Origin: Daphnia carinata
Lineage: Eukaryota; Arthropoda; Branchiopoda; Diplostraca; Daphniidae
Direction: 5' to 3'
Length of the DNA stretch: 64,000 nucleotides
Assembly: GCF_022539665.2 (NCBI RefSeq)
Contig: NC_081335.1
Coordinates: 9,460,449-9,524,448 of the forward strand
Below, one piece after another: positions 47,466 through 57,741 of this stretch. A program made the position numbers and the translations under genes. The first letter of the stretch is position 1. Each line of letters begins with the position of its first letter. Under the pieces are notes generated by a model, which searched no databases, was not told where the DNA came from, and worked only from the letters and a program-made list of their open reading frames with translations.

Positions 47466-48832
47466 GTAATCGGTGATTACGCAAATACAGTTATTTCCAT
47501 TAGGGGATATTGGTTGGATCGGACCCAAAAAGTCTATTCCTATAATCTGGAATGGAAATTTAGCTAATTCGTGGGGGAAAAGGAAGGCTCTCAGTGTAGA
47601 GTTAGTGTTTGCAATACAGATTTCGCAAGCAGAGCAATATTCTTTTATGTCTTTTCTCATTGTGGGCCAGTAGTAATTATTTTTGACTTTTAGATAGGTT
47701 CTAAGGAAAGCGAGGTGGCCTGAAATAGGTTCGTCGTGCATTTGTTTTAATACTGCCCGTCGTAACGTAAGGGGCAGGATAACCTGGGGGTTCAGAATAT
47801 TTCTCCGGCTTTTTGCCGTTGATGTTTCTATTCTGTAAAGTACACTATTTGTAACTTGGTAGAAACTAATTTCTTTTGCCCAGATTGGCATATTCTTTTC
47901 GTCCTCGTCGGAGAGGACTCCGTCGTCTAGATATTTCCTTATTGCTTGACATAATGGGTCTGTAGTTTGGCTAGCTACTATATCTATTTCTGCGTTATCC
48001 ATATGAATATGAGCGACACGAAGGTGTGACAGGCAATCGGCGTTTTGGTGTACGCGTCCTGGCCGATACTTAATTTTGTAGTTGGTACCGGCTAATAAAA
48101 TAGCCCAACGGCCTAATCTGCCGTTGTTGTCTTTCTGTTCTTCCAACCATTGAAGAGGGCGGTGATCGCTAATCACCGTAAATGGTTTATCTAGCAAGTA
48201 GTGTCGGAAATGCTTAATAGAGAATACAACTGCTAATGCCTCTTTTTCTACTGTAGCGTATTTTTTTTCAGCCGGTTTTAGTTGTCGACTCGCGTATGCT
48301 ATGGGTTTTTCTACACCGTGTTGTATCTGTGAAAGAACAGAGCCGATTCCGTAATCGCAGGCATCGGTGAACAATAAAAATTCGAGGTCGAAGTTAGGGT
48401 ATGCTAATAGTGGGGGAGTGATTAAAAATGTACGCAGCTTTTCGAAAGCCTTTTGATCGTCATCCGACCAGACGAAGGATCTGTTTAATGCATTTTTATG
48501 GGTTTTTGCGGTTAATGGTTGGGAAATAGCTCCGAAATTTTCGATAAAGCGTCGATAATACCCAGCTAATCCTAAAAAGGATCGTACTTCTTCGGCTGAC
48601 GTTGGAATTTTATAATTAGCTATTTTGTCTGGGTCCGGGCCGATACCGTCGGTGGAAATGATATGCCCCAGATAATTTACTGCTTGTTTCATGAATTGAC
48701 ATTTCTTTAGTTTTAATTTTAATCCTGCGTTTTTAATTAAAGAGAAGACTTCCCGAATGTCGGTCACATGGCTTTCGAAGGAGTCGGAAAAAATAATTAC
48801 GTCATCTAAATAAACTAGGGCTTTCTGACCTG
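47466..48832 (-). mobile_element. Gypsy element B, left part (pol), truncated
   Basis: The minus strand encodes pol from the YLDD box of the RT (about 48812-48801, KALVYLDDVIIFSDSF) through RNase H (FTDACDYGIGSVLSQI) to the integrase zinc region (MHDEPISGHLAF...CSACEIC) and the first catalytic segment (IGIDFLGPI). It then ends at about 47466, so the rest of the integrase and the 3' LTR are missing. On the other side it is cut by the insertion of element A. The ORF extends into A's LTR by chance. Confidence 0.9.
47466..48832 (-). pseudogene. Gypsy B pol (RT end, RNase H, integrase start)
   Basis: Domains in order: RT palm motif C (YLDD) and the connection NYLGHIISTDGIGPDP, RSFLGLAGYYRRFI; RNase H with the catalytic Asp in FTDACDYG, the Glu in EKEALAVV and the Asp in ISDHRPLQW; integrase HHCC segment and the D of GIDFLGP. 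The reading frame is uninterrupted over 450 codons, so this copy was young when A landed. It is lost downstream of ITDYF. The N-terminal part of RT sits on the far side of A, where it is deleted. Confidence 0.9.
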
Positions 48833-49558
48833 TGTAACGAAGCCGAATATACCTTACTTTAACTTTTCTCGCTTTTGCTTCAGTAGCCAATACAAGCCTG
48901 GACATGGCAACTGCAACACTATACGCAGGGCAGCTGACCTAGATGAACACCTGCAAGCTGATTCACGCAGACGATACGTCACCAATATCACACCATATTG
49001 AACGCGTCCTTTTGATTGGTTAACCGCGTGAAGCCTACAAGCTCCTCCCAATCACGCCACTTTGCAATATGCAAAGTTCCGTGGTTAACCCAGCATCTGA
49101 GGAAGATCAGACAAGTTGTTGCAGCCGTGCCGAGTAGTTGCCCTAAGTCATTTTTCCTTCCTTATTTGAGTAGTATTGTGCCTTAATTAATGTTTCAGTA
49201 ACCAAACCTTTTGAGTAGAAAACTCGTTCTCGTCTTGAGTCTTCTCAGACGTTCTGTGCCAATTCTTGCGTTCCAAACTCTGTCTGTGTGGAAGCTGAAT
49301 TCTAAGCTCGTCTTGTGTCATTTTATCTTCCATTCTTTCACTCGTGAGTTCACGGTAAGACCCTGTTTAATTGTTCCTTCTTTTAACTTGTTTTCTGAAT
49401 GTTTCTTCTCGTCTTTTGTTCTCTTGTCTTTTTATTCCTTATGTCCTAGCTTATAATAAACACAGACGTCATTGTGGGTAAAACGCCTCGAGTTCAATTT
49501 ACATTTATTGTCTTAATTTCCGTAAAGTCCATCTTCCCACACGGGAAGATGCTTTACA
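48833..49558 (+). repeat. 5' LTR of element A (726 bp)
   Basis: Begins TGTAACGAAGCC and ends GCTTTACA just before the primer-binding site. It contains the 17-bp palindrome CTTTGCAATATGCAAAG (49060), a GTAAGA splice-donor-like site (49355) and an AATAAA near 49455. The start is fixed by the matching 3' LTR and by the break in element B. Confidence 0.9.
49060..49076. promoter_or_regulatory. palindromic LTR motif
   Basis: CTTTGCAATATGCAAAG is a perfect 7-bp inverted repeat with a 3-base centre, present identically in the 3' LTR at 62083-62099. It contains ATGCAAA, the octamer-like half site. A regulatory role is inferred only. Confidence 0.35.
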
Positions 49559-49561
49559 TTA

Positions 49562-49573
49562 TGGTGGCAGCGG
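49562..49573 (+). other. primer-binding site of element A
   Basis: TGGTGGCAGCGG lies three bases after the LTR end, where a tRNA 3' end would pair. I cannot name the tRNA with certainty. Confidence 0.7.
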
Positions 49574-49592
49574 TTTCTCGAACTCAACCACA

Positions 49593-50588
49593 ATGACTGA
49601 TGATGTTATTTATGGCGGCCATAAGATACCTCGCACACCTGTAAGCACCCCTCTTGTTCCCATAACGCCAGTGGTTCAAATAACCGACGAAACAGTTGCT
49701 AAGTTAATTGATTTTGAGAAACTACCAGGTCGTTCTTCGTCCACGTTAGATAAGTTTCAGGGCTGTAAAGCGTCAGAAGCAGACACTGAGGTCGTTACGA
49801 AATCTGCTTCCCCTGTTTTGAAACATAAAGTGCAGACAGATAATACTCAGTTACGTAAATTACGGTCGAATCCTGCTTATGAGGAAGTCGCTCCGTTCGT
49901 TAAACCCACCCATAAACAAACTGGTACACGTGCTAAGTCTACTGCCGCAGCCACTCAACGTCCACGATCGGTCTATGCTAAATTCTTTTCTCGTCTTGCT
50001 CCTCCAAAATCACCTACGAAAAGCGAATCAAAGGCTAGTCTCCTCTCGAGTACTCTTTTAAGCTTCTTTCAAAAGAAAAGCCCAGTGAATGGACGATCAC
50101 CTCAACCTGAGTCTCCATCACCTATACCACGAGATCCAGAGCAATCCATCCAAAGTATTTCCGACGCCGTCGAGTCCGATTCCATCCCTAATATTAGCAC
50201 TCAAGTGTCTGAAGGAGAGGGTGTTGGACTTCCAGTCACACGACCCGAAAATTTGGAACCAGCTGACCCAACTACTGAACGACTTCGGGCTGAGGAGCCG
50301 CCCCTTGGGCAAACCACATTTGCTGACAGACGTGGAGACGCCGACAGTGTTCCTGAGATACCTAGCTGCGATTCAAGAAGTGAGGGCCAGCGGGAGGATA
50401 AAGCGGACAACGCGGAAGGCGGACCAACAGGCGACCGAGTTGACAACGCCCTTTACGACGTATGCGAGGCAGTTTACGACGTTCCTGTTAGGACAAACGT
50501 ACAGCATAGAGGAACTACAGACGTTCGTACCAGCCAAGGACAAGGCCCTCTTCGGCATTGTGCCGAAGGTGACAATGCAAGCAAGTGA
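49593..50588 (+). CDS. pre-gag ORF of element A (331 codons)
   Basis: Begins MTDDVIYGGHKIP close after the primer-binding site and has no recognised domain. It is rich in Pro, Ser, Thr and charged residues and seems disordered, with a basic patch at about residues 105-130 and a repeat-like ALYDVCEAVYDVPV near residue 285. It is in the same frame as gag and separated from it only by one TGA (50586-50588) followed by open sequence for 1.8 kb. It could thus be an N-terminal extension of Gag with a nonsense change or read-through stop. Alternatively, the overlapping ORF at 50089 is the functional one. Confidence 0.5.
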   Translation: MTDDVIYGGHKIPRTPVSTPLVPITPVVQITDETVAKLIDFEKLPGRSSSTLDKFQGCKASEADTEVVTKSASPVLKHKVQTDNTQLRKLRSNPAYEEVAPFVKPTHKQTGTRAKSTAAATQRPRSVYAKFFSRLAPPKSPTKSESKASLLSSTLLSFFQKKSPVNGRSPQPESPSPIPRDPEQSIQSISDAVESDSIPNISTQVSEGEGVGLPVTRPENLEPADPTTERLRAEEPPLGQTTFADRRGDADSVPEIPSCDSRSEGQREDKADNAEGGPTGDRVDNALYDVCEAVYDVPVRTNVQHRGTTDVRTSQGQGPLRHCAEGDNASK

Positions 50589-51000
50589 GGAGGAGAGGCA
50601 TTACGAGTTTCTCATCCTGAAAACATTCGAATTCTCGATCCACCTGGAGAAAACATTGTTGGAGTTCCAGCTGACTCTTCTCACGGCAATACTAAACCTA
50701 CTCTCGTTCTTAAGGAAGCTACAATCAGTCACCAGCTCGGAACCACTGTTACCCGAACTGCTACTGCTCGAAAACCGATTGACCCACTTCCGGAGAGTGG
50801 CACGACCGTGCCACAAGCACCTATCGTCCATCATCAAAAACCTACTCACCCAGACTGCCAAACAATTGAAACAGTTGCTATCGTCCATTCGGGAAAATCA
50901 GGAAGGGCCGGAGATCACCCCAACTTGTTCGACATCATCACAGCAGACAGACAAGCGCCAGACAGAACGACTACGATTCAGAAACCGTCGATACAACTGA
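50089..51000 (+). CDS. overlapping ORF in the pre-gag region (303 codons)
   Basis: A long ORF in another frame overlaps the pre-gag ORF by 500 bases and continues past its stop. The product is helical and Leu-rich (for example LLLENRLTHFRRVA and IIKNLLTQTAKQLKQLL) with a basic C-terminus. Codons here prefer G or C in the third position and the protein composition looks natural, whereas the other frame gives a disordered product. I recognise no family. A 900-base open overlap is unusual by chance, so it may be a real, overprinted accessory protein. Confidence 0.45.
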   Translation: MDDHLNLSLHHLYHEIQSNPSKVFPTPSSPIPSLILALKCLKERVLDFQSHDPKIWNQLTQLLNDFGLRSRPLGKPHLLTDVETPTVFLRYLAAIQEVRASGRIKRTTRKADQQATELTTPFTTYARQFTTFLLGQTYSIEELQTFVPAKDKALFGIVPKVTMQASEEERHYEFLILKTFEFSIHLEKTLLEFQLTLLTAILNLLSFLRKLQSVTSSEPLLPELLLLENRLTHFRRVARPCHKHLSSIIKNLLTQTAKQLKQLLSSIRENQEGPEITPTCSTSSQQTDKRQTERLRFRNRRYN

Positions 51001-51110
51001 CCGACAACAAAGTAAGCGAATCCCGGTCGGTTTCAAGCCGCATCCCAGGCATCACGCAAACTCACCATCACGGAGCTCCAAACTCCCCTGTAACTTTTTT
51101 TACCGACAAT

Positions 51111-52388
51111 ATGGCTTACTCTTATTCCCCTATCAAGGCAGCTACAGTTAATGATTTGAATGATATGCAAAACAACCAGCATACCTTTTCACGTCTACAA
51201 CTTCTCCCTCCTTTTTCCGGAAGTCCAATTTCTCGTTTTGACTCTTGGCTGGAATCTTTTGAGAGTATAATTGATGGGGCAGGATGGTCTGAAGGGAAAA
51301 TTATTCAAATGATGCGTGCAAAATTTACAGATAAAGCTTTTTCTGTCATACAAACCTTAATTAAAAATCATCCATACGACTATGGTTCCATTAAAACGGC
51401 TTTGCTCGATCACTTCCACGGAGACGAAAATGTTGATGTGTACATTAAGAAATTCAATAAAGCTAAACGTAAACCTGGAGAAAAAATTGTTGACTATGCT
51501 CATCGTTTACAGGAAATTTTTAAAAAGGCATATCCTGATGGGTATATGGAAAAATCCTTCGCCGTTATCCTCATGCAGAAATTTATCGAAGGATTAGATT
51601 CAAAATTACAAGCTAAAGTCAGATATAAGGAATTTAAAGATTATAACGAACTCGTAGCAGCAACACGCGTCTATGCTGTTCGGTTGGAAGCTCTAGAAAC
51701 AGACCGCGAGAAGCATGAATTTGTTAGGGCAATTGACGAGTCATTTAACAACAAAAATTCGGAATTAAAAGAACTTAAGCAAATGTTACTTGACCAGAAA
51801 GAAATTGTAAGCAGTGCCGTTGCTAATATTCGCCAAAGCCATAAGCAAGAGGATAATCCAAAGTCGGATAAAGATGAGATTAAGGAGGTTATTCACGAAC
51901 TCACACAGGCTGTAAGACAACTCCAGCAAGATAGGAAAGATTATTCTTCTGCTACACCAGGAACTCCTTATAGGAAACAAGTTTCATTTCAATCGATTAA
52001 CCCTGATCAAGGCAGGAACTGGAGGCCTCCCCAGCAACGCCCCAATGATAATTATAATAATAACAATTATAATCTTAATCCTTACCAACACCAACCTCCT
52101 CGATTTCCAAACAGACAAACGCAAGCTGTGCCCCCTTTCTCAAGGCCACCTAACAATAATAATAGTGACAGGTCAGATCAGCAGATAATAACTTGTAAAT
52201 TTTGTGGTTACCGCGGTCACACTCAGTTCAACTGTCGTCAATTCCAGCGTCACAATCTGGAACAAGCCCAGCCTCCAGTCTGCTACTCCTGCCGAGAAAT
52301 TGGGCATAAGTCTAATAATTGTCCGAAATATAGGAATTCACAAAGACCTAATATTCCAGGGCCCCCTCAACATCAGGGAAACCAGTAA
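51111..52388 (+). CDS. gag: Gag of element A
   Basis: From the ATG at 51111 (MAYSYSPIKAAT) the product has a Gypsy-type capsid region (FDSWLESFESIIDG..., then MRAKFTDKAFSVIQTL and YAHRLQEIFKKAYP), a helical part with EELVAAT, a Gln/Asn-rich basic stretch, and two zinc knuckles: CKFCGYRGHTQFNC and CYSCREIGHKSNNC (both CX2CX4HX4C). It packages RNA into particles. The stop TAA at 52386 follows a frameshift heptamer. The same frame is open upstream to 50589, so the start codon is a choice, taken here as the first Met before the capsid-like segment. Confidence 0.85.
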   Translation: MAYSYSPIKAATVNDLNDMQNNQHTFSRLQLLPPFSGSPISRFDSWLESFESIIDGAGWSEGKIIQMMRAKFTDKAFSVIQTLIKNHPYDYGSIKTALLDHFHGDENVDVYIKKFNKAKRKPGEKIVDYAHRLQEIFKKAYPDGYMEKSFAVILMQKFIEGLDSKLQAKVRYKEFKDYNELVAATRVYAVRLEALETDREKHEFVRAIDESFNNKNSELKELKQMLLDQKEIVSSAVANIRQSHKQEDNPKSDKDEIKEVIHELTQAVRQLQQDRKDYSSATPGTPYRKQVSFQSINPDQGRNWRPPQQRPNDNYNNNNYNLNPYQHQPPRFPNRQTQAVPPFSRPPNNNNSDRSDQQIITCKFCGYRGHTQFNCRQFQRHNLEQAQPPVCYSCREIGHKSNNCPKYRNSQRPNIPGPPQHQGNQ

Positions 52389-52441
52389 CTATCAACTGTA
52401 GCTTCGGGTCAGTTGATAACGAGCCTCAGATTAAACCCCGA
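52376..52441 (+). promoter_or_regulatory. -1 programmed ribosomal frameshift signal (gag-pol)
   Basis: The heptamer GGGAAAC (52376-52382) reads G GGA AAC in the gag frame, the X XXY YYZ form, six bases before the gag stop ends. Seven bases later a 9-bp perfect stem follows (TATCAACTG 52390-52398 with CAGTTGATA 52410-52418, loop of 11). The loop TCGGG (52404-52408) can pair with CCCGA (52437-52441), forming a possible H-type pseudoknot. The pol frame is open from this point. Element B has the same heptamer in the same place. Confidence 0.85.
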
Positions 52442-55400
52442 GAAGTCGCAAAATTAACCACTATTACGAATGAATCGACCCCTAGAATTCCATTAAAAAT
52501 ATTCCAGATTCCGTTACAAGCATTATTTGATACAGGCGCGTCTAAAAGTATTATCCACGAGAGGATGTTTAATAAGTTACCCCCTAGAGGTCAGGTGATC
52601 TGCAGTCAACTTGATTTCGATTTATATGATGTAGGGGAGAAGAAATTACATACGCTGGGAGGAGTTATGTTACCCGTACGATACGGAGAAACAGTTTTTG
52701 AACAAGAATTTATTGTAACTAATGGTGTTTCTGAGGACTGTATCCTTGGATGGGATGCAATTCAGAAGCACGGATTTCGGCTTGACGGAGAAGCCAGAAG
52801 CATTTACCTAGCGAGGGATGAGCAGGGATCAGCCATCTCTGAGGTACCCGACATGGCGGTTACTACGGTCAAAAAGACGACGCTATTTCGTCAGACGTCG
52901 ACAGTAATTGCAGCGGAAATGAAAGATTCAGTTCCGTATGTCCCACGAAATACAGCATTTATATTTACCCCAGCAAAAGATTTGCCAGCAGGCATTTATA
53001 TCGAAGAATTTATCGGAAATGTATCGGAAGATGGGACTTATAAAATTTTGGTCGAGAATCATTCACTACATCAAATCAAAATTCATAGGAACACTAAATT
53101 AGGCGTAATTGAAATAATTAAAAATTGTATCGGAAAAATTTCGTTAGCGAAATTAGAAGATAATCCTAAACCAGTAGCGGAGCCAATTTTAAACACAGAA
53201 GTTGACTCCGAATTTCAAGCACCGCTCTCGGAATTATTAAGTAACTTTCACGACTTGTTCGCGTCCAAAGATTCAGAATTAGGAAACACAAGCCTTATAA
53301 AACATACGATTGATACGCAAGGACGAGGCCCCATTCGACAACGCCCATACAGAGTAACAAATAACCAAAGGAAATTATTAGATGATAAAATTCAAGAAAT
53401 GCTTGATGCAGAAGTAATCCAATATTCGCATTCCCCATGGGCTTCACCCGTGGTTTTAGTAGAAAAGAAATGAGGAGAAGTAAGATTTTGTGTTGATTAT
53501 AGAAAATTGAATAGCATTACGAAAAAAGATTCATTCCCTATGCCTAGAATAGACGAAACATTAGACAAATTATATGGGAAGAAATTTTTCACAACTCTTG
53601 ATTTAGCTTCAGGCTATTGGCAAATTCAAATTGACGATCCAGCTATTGAAAAAACAGCGTTTGTGGTAGAAAACAACCTCTACGAATTTAAACGTATGGC
53701 ATTTGGTTTGTGCAATGCACCGGCCACATTCCAACGGCTAATGAACTATGTACTGAGAGACGTCTTGGGGCGTAAAACATAAGTTTATTTGGATGACGTT
53801 ATCATCTTTTCAGACACTTTCGACGATCATTTACGTGATATTCGAGAAATTTTTGAATTATTACGAGATGCTAATCTGAAATTGAAACTCAAGAAATGCC
53901 AGTTTATTAAACGCTCAGTAAATTATCTAGGTCACGTAATATCGACCGATGGTATTAAACCGGATCCGAGCAAAATTGACAAAATAGTCAATTATAAAAC
54001 ACCGACTTCAGTCGACGAAATCAGATCGTTTCTCGGATTAGCTGGATATTACAGAAGATTTATTAAAGATTTTGGATCAATTGCCAAACCGTTAACTCGA
54101 TTAACGCATAAAGATCTTAGCAGAAAGCCTTTTTATTGGGGACCTGAGGAACAAGTTGCTTTCGAGAAATTGCGCAATTCTCTAGTAACGCCACCAGTTC
54201 TTGCTTACCCCAATTTCAATGAAAAATTTATTCTTTTCACCGATGCCTGCGACTACGGTATTGGAGCAGTGCTATCCCAAATTCAAAATGGCCAGGAACA
54301 TCCCATAGCCTATTCCAGTAGACAGTTGACAAAAGCAGAATCGAATTATAGTACGACAGAAAAGGAAGCCTTAGCAGTCGTAGATGCCATTAAGCATTTT
54401 AGGCATTACCTATTAGATAAACCCTTTGAAATTATTAGTGACCACCGTCCCTTGCAATGGCTTAAAGAACAGAAAGATAATAATGGTAGATTAGGGAGAT
54501 GGGCTATACTATTGGCCGCAACGAATTATGAATTGAAATATAGGCCAGGACGTGTTCACCAAAACGCAGATTGCCTGTCCCGCTTAAAAATAGCTAGTAT
54601 CCAAACAGTGAGCAATATTACCTTAATTTGTGAAAAACAGTTGGACGACGAGCTTTGCATAGCCATTCGTAATTATTTGGATAACGGAGAACTTGATCAA
54701 GCTTTTCTTCAATCTAAACCAGATTGGGTGAAAGAAATTGAGTATTTTGAAGTTATTGATGGTACACTTTACCGGCACGTGCTGCCATCTACCGATAGCA
54801 AAAGAAACGAAACTAACCATCAGTTAGTCTTGCCTGCATCGTTACGCCATCTAGTGCTCAAAGAACTACATGACGCACCGATGGGTGGGCATTTAGCTTT
54901 TTATAAAACCTATTTGAAAATAAAGAATCATTATTATTGGCCGAATATGAGAAAGGAAATTAAAGAATACTGTCAAGCTTGTGAGGTGTGCATTGCCAAC
55001 ACTTCTTCTTCATATAAAGCATTGTTGCATCCTCATGAAATAGCAAAGGCCCCTTTCCAAGTCATTGGAATGGATTTTTTGGGTCCTATTACGCCGGCTT
55101 CACCTAATGGAAATAATTATATTTTAGTTATTACCGATTATTTTAGCCGGTGGGTAGAAGCTATTGCGTTAAAAGATCAAACAGCGCAGACGACAGCAGA
55201 TTGTGTATATAAAACAATTATAGTTAGACATGGTATGCCTAAAGCCATCCTTTCCGATCGTGGAACTAATTTCACGTCCAAATTATTCCGTTACTTCTGT
55301 AAGAAATTAAAAATTGATCAAAAGTTAACAACTGCTTACAATCCAGCTAGCAATGGCGAAACTGAGAGATTTAATCGAACATTGACCACAATGTTGAGAA

Positions 55401-56422
55401 AGGAATTAAAAGATGGAGAACATGAGAATTGGGAAGATATGCTGGATGATGTTTTATTTGCTTACCGTAGTTCTGTCCATTCTTCGACATGTGAAACCCC
55501 ATATTATTTACTGCACGGTAGAGATCCTAATATACCTATTAATGAATTCCTTGACGCTTCCCCAAAAACATTTATCTCCGCATCAGATTACGTAGGTAAT
55601 TTAGCTGATCGCTTACGTTATAGTTTCCAACGCGTCCGTGAGGAGAGCGAAAAAGCAAGAAAACGTCAGAGGGAACAATATAATAAAAGAGCAAATGTAA
55701 AACAATATGTGGTAGGAGATAGAGTATTATTAGATATTAGAGTAGTTAAAGAGGGCGATAGTAGGAAATTTACCTCTAAATATAAAGGTCCTTATAGAAT
55801 TGTAAAAGTATATTCCAATAATACAGTAGATATTGCTGATAATTCATACATTTGTCAACGCACTCATGTTAACCGCCTAAAACCCCTGTACGAAACAATG
55901 TTATGGAAAGACGAACATTGTCCCCCTATCGAGACGCCTTCGAAGTTCGAGAATCGATTTCGTAAATCGATTTCCACCCAAACAATCGAAACTATGGAAA
56001 ACATAGAGCGAAACGCGAGTGAATGGGAAAATATGGAATTGGAACCTTTGGAAACAGTAAATGTGGGTACGGAAAGAAATGTTGAAAGTGTGGATGCGGA
56101 AAGTGTGGAATTTGAAACTGTGGAATTGGAGGCAGCGGAATTGCAAATGGCCGCCACCCAAAACAATAAACATTCTCATATCGTCAGCGAAACCCAAGGA
56201 ATATATACTTCAGACGATAATGAGTCAACTCATGTTGGTGCGTCCAATAAAACAAAGAACACCACAACAATTCACGGAAACAACGCAGCTGCGGTGATTA
56301 ATCTTGAATCTGACGCCCGACAGGTGGCGCCTGCCATCAGTCAGCAAGAAATACTGCCACCCCAACATGCTACCGGACGCCCGCAAAGAAATCGAAAACT
56401 ACCAATGCGTTATAGGAATTAG
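52376..56422 (+). pseudogene. pol: Pol of element A, with two in-frame stops
   Basis: Domains along the frame: aspartic protease (DTGAS at 52529), RT (region [15 protein letters not shown] at 53786-53797), RNase H (FTDACDYG, 54236), integrase HHCC finger (HDAPMGGH..CQACEVC, about 54868-55000), integrase core with Asp (55073), Asp (55256) and Glu (55364, D35E spacing), GPY-like C-terminal domain (YKGPYRIVKV) and an acidic repeat-like tail. Stops: TGA at 53471-53473 in the RT palm and TAA at 53780-53782, two codons before YLDD. The frame is otherwise open for over 1300 codons. The stops prevent a complete enzyme from this copy. Confidence 0.92.
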
Positions 56423-56547
56423 AAGAGTATATTTTCGTCGAAACAAAATCAAAACGATCACATAACAACCGTCGTGTATTTAACAGCGAGACATTTCAAA
56501 GGGACTTCACAACGTTTTCGACACTTGTTGAGTAAAGTTCTCCTCAA

Positions 56548-57114
56548 TTGTGCTCCACAATTTTAAAATCCCGAAAAATGGACCCGTGCGCTAACTCTGC
56601 TAACCAGCAATCCCAGGCAGCTTGCGAGTGGCTAAGTGCCGACGAGCAAGCAGAGAAAGTGATGGCGCCAATGGCTGCCATCCCCGTCTACGACGATTGG
56701 ACGCCCGTTCCGGAAAAATCTAGCAACATCGTCAGCCAAACGCCTCAGTCCCCAGAGCTCGACGACATGGAATCGTGGGAGATGGAACGTCAACGTTACG
56801 AGCGCCGTGTGGAAGAACGTACGGCCGCGCTCACCCGTCAGCTGAACGCGGATCTCTTCGCCGAAGATTGGGGAGGCGCTGTCACCACCCTAAAGCTGAT
56901 TTTAGACTTGGATCCAGCTAAGCGCCACCCCCTCTTTTCAACTGGTCGCCCGACCAGTGGGACACTGGCCGGAAACGTCAGAGGCGCGATGGCCCCAACA
57001 CTTCCCGTTGAACACACCATGAAGAAAAGGAACGAAAAAAAAAGGACACCGACAACGACGACAACCCCTTTTAGTTATTCTCACCCAGTAGGAACATGTG
57101 TTTATTCCCCTTAG
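56548..57114 (+). CDS. accessory ORF 1 of element A (pol-env interval)
   Basis: A 188-codon ORF whose second Met (56578, MDPCANSANQQSQA) is a likely start. It has an acidic N-terminal half, a charged helix (MERQRYERRVEERTAALTRQL), then the motif EDWGGAV..LKLILDLDPAKRHPL. The same motif ends accessory ORF 2. The C-terminal tail is basic and Thr-rich. No known family; position and size recall regulatory genes of complex retroviruses, which is inference only. Confidence 0.6.
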   Translation: MCSTILKSRKMDPCANSANQQSQAACEWLSADEQAEKVMAPMAAIPVYDDWTPVPEKSSNIVSQTPQSPELDDMESWEMERQRYERRVEERTAALTRQLNADLFAEDWGGAVTTLKLILDLDPAKRHPLFSTGRPTSGTLAGNVRGAMAPTLPVEHTMKKRNEKKRTPTTTTTPFSYSHPVGTCVYSP

Positions 57115-57339
57115 AATAGAGCTCTATCCCAAACCATTTTGTTTTCCTCTTCGCATTATATTCTCTACCTTAACAAACAATAAAATAAACACAGTAGGAC
57201 GCAAACAAAATCTCCGCCGGCTTTTCATTATACGTAAGACAAAATTCAAAAGAAAAGACAAGAAAAATTTAAAGTAAAGAAAAAATAAGATAGGGAAAGA
57301 AAAGAAAAGCCAACTATCGATTTAGGGGTATTTCAAAAA

Positions 57340-57392
57340 CAGCCGAGGCAAGGCTTGAACCCAAGACCCCCAAAGCTTTCGACAGCTCCAAA
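57340..57392 (-). pseudogene. tRNA-like block 1 in element A
   Basis: The minus strand shows a T-loop GGGTTCAAGCC and, upstream, a hairpin AGCTGTCGAAAGCT like an anticodon arm. D-arm and acceptor are not recognisable. Decayed. Confidence 0.35.
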
Positions 57393-57446
57393 TTTTAGAA
57401 GCAGAAAAGAAAAAAAATAAGAAATATTCCAATTTCGGATTGCGAT

Positions 57447-57530
57447 GACGGCCGAGCCGGGTTTTGAACCCGAGACTCCCGAGTGGTGTTCCGAGGCTGA
57501 GTCGCTATGGCGTCTAGACATATGTCTACC
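57447..57530 (-). pseudogene. tRNA-like block 2 in element A
   Basis: The minus strand gives a T arm TCGGGTTCAAAACCCGG with five matching stem pairs, a D-arm-like GTCTAGACGCCATAGC and an anticodon region with CCTCGGAA. The variable region is long. No clean cloverleaf. Confidence 0.45.
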
Positions 57531-57670
57531 CTAGCATAAATATAAAAGCCATTTCAAACCCAACCAGAAATGAAACATAAAATAGTCAATAACAATTCAA
57601 TCACAGTAGCATAATTGCAAATATGATTAGCTCGCCTACTCTTGAGGGATCTGCCAGAAAATTTTTAGTT

Positions 57671-57741
57671 AAGATCACAGCGTGATTTGAACCCGGCACT
57701 TCCGAGCCGTAGTCGAGGGCTATACCATCTAGCCATATGAC
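57671..57741 (-). pseudogene. tRNA-like block 3 in element A (Arg-ACG type)
   Basis: Minus strand: D arm GGCTAGATGGTATAGCC (perfect stem), anticodon loop CTACGGC (anticodon ACG, with four of five stem pairs), T-loop GGTTCAAATC. T stem and acceptor are mismatched. Best read as a decayed tRNA-Arg-like sequence. Confidence 0.5.

Noticed and set aside
47364-48905. 513-codon minus-strand ORF taken as one gene
   Set aside because: Its first 24 codons are LTR sequence of element A and its last ones are flank; only the middle is Gypsy B pol.
49211-49456. ORF in the 5' LTR (and its twin at 62234-62560)
   Set aside because: It is present only because the LTR is open in that frame; no protein features, and its end differs between the LTRs through an indel.
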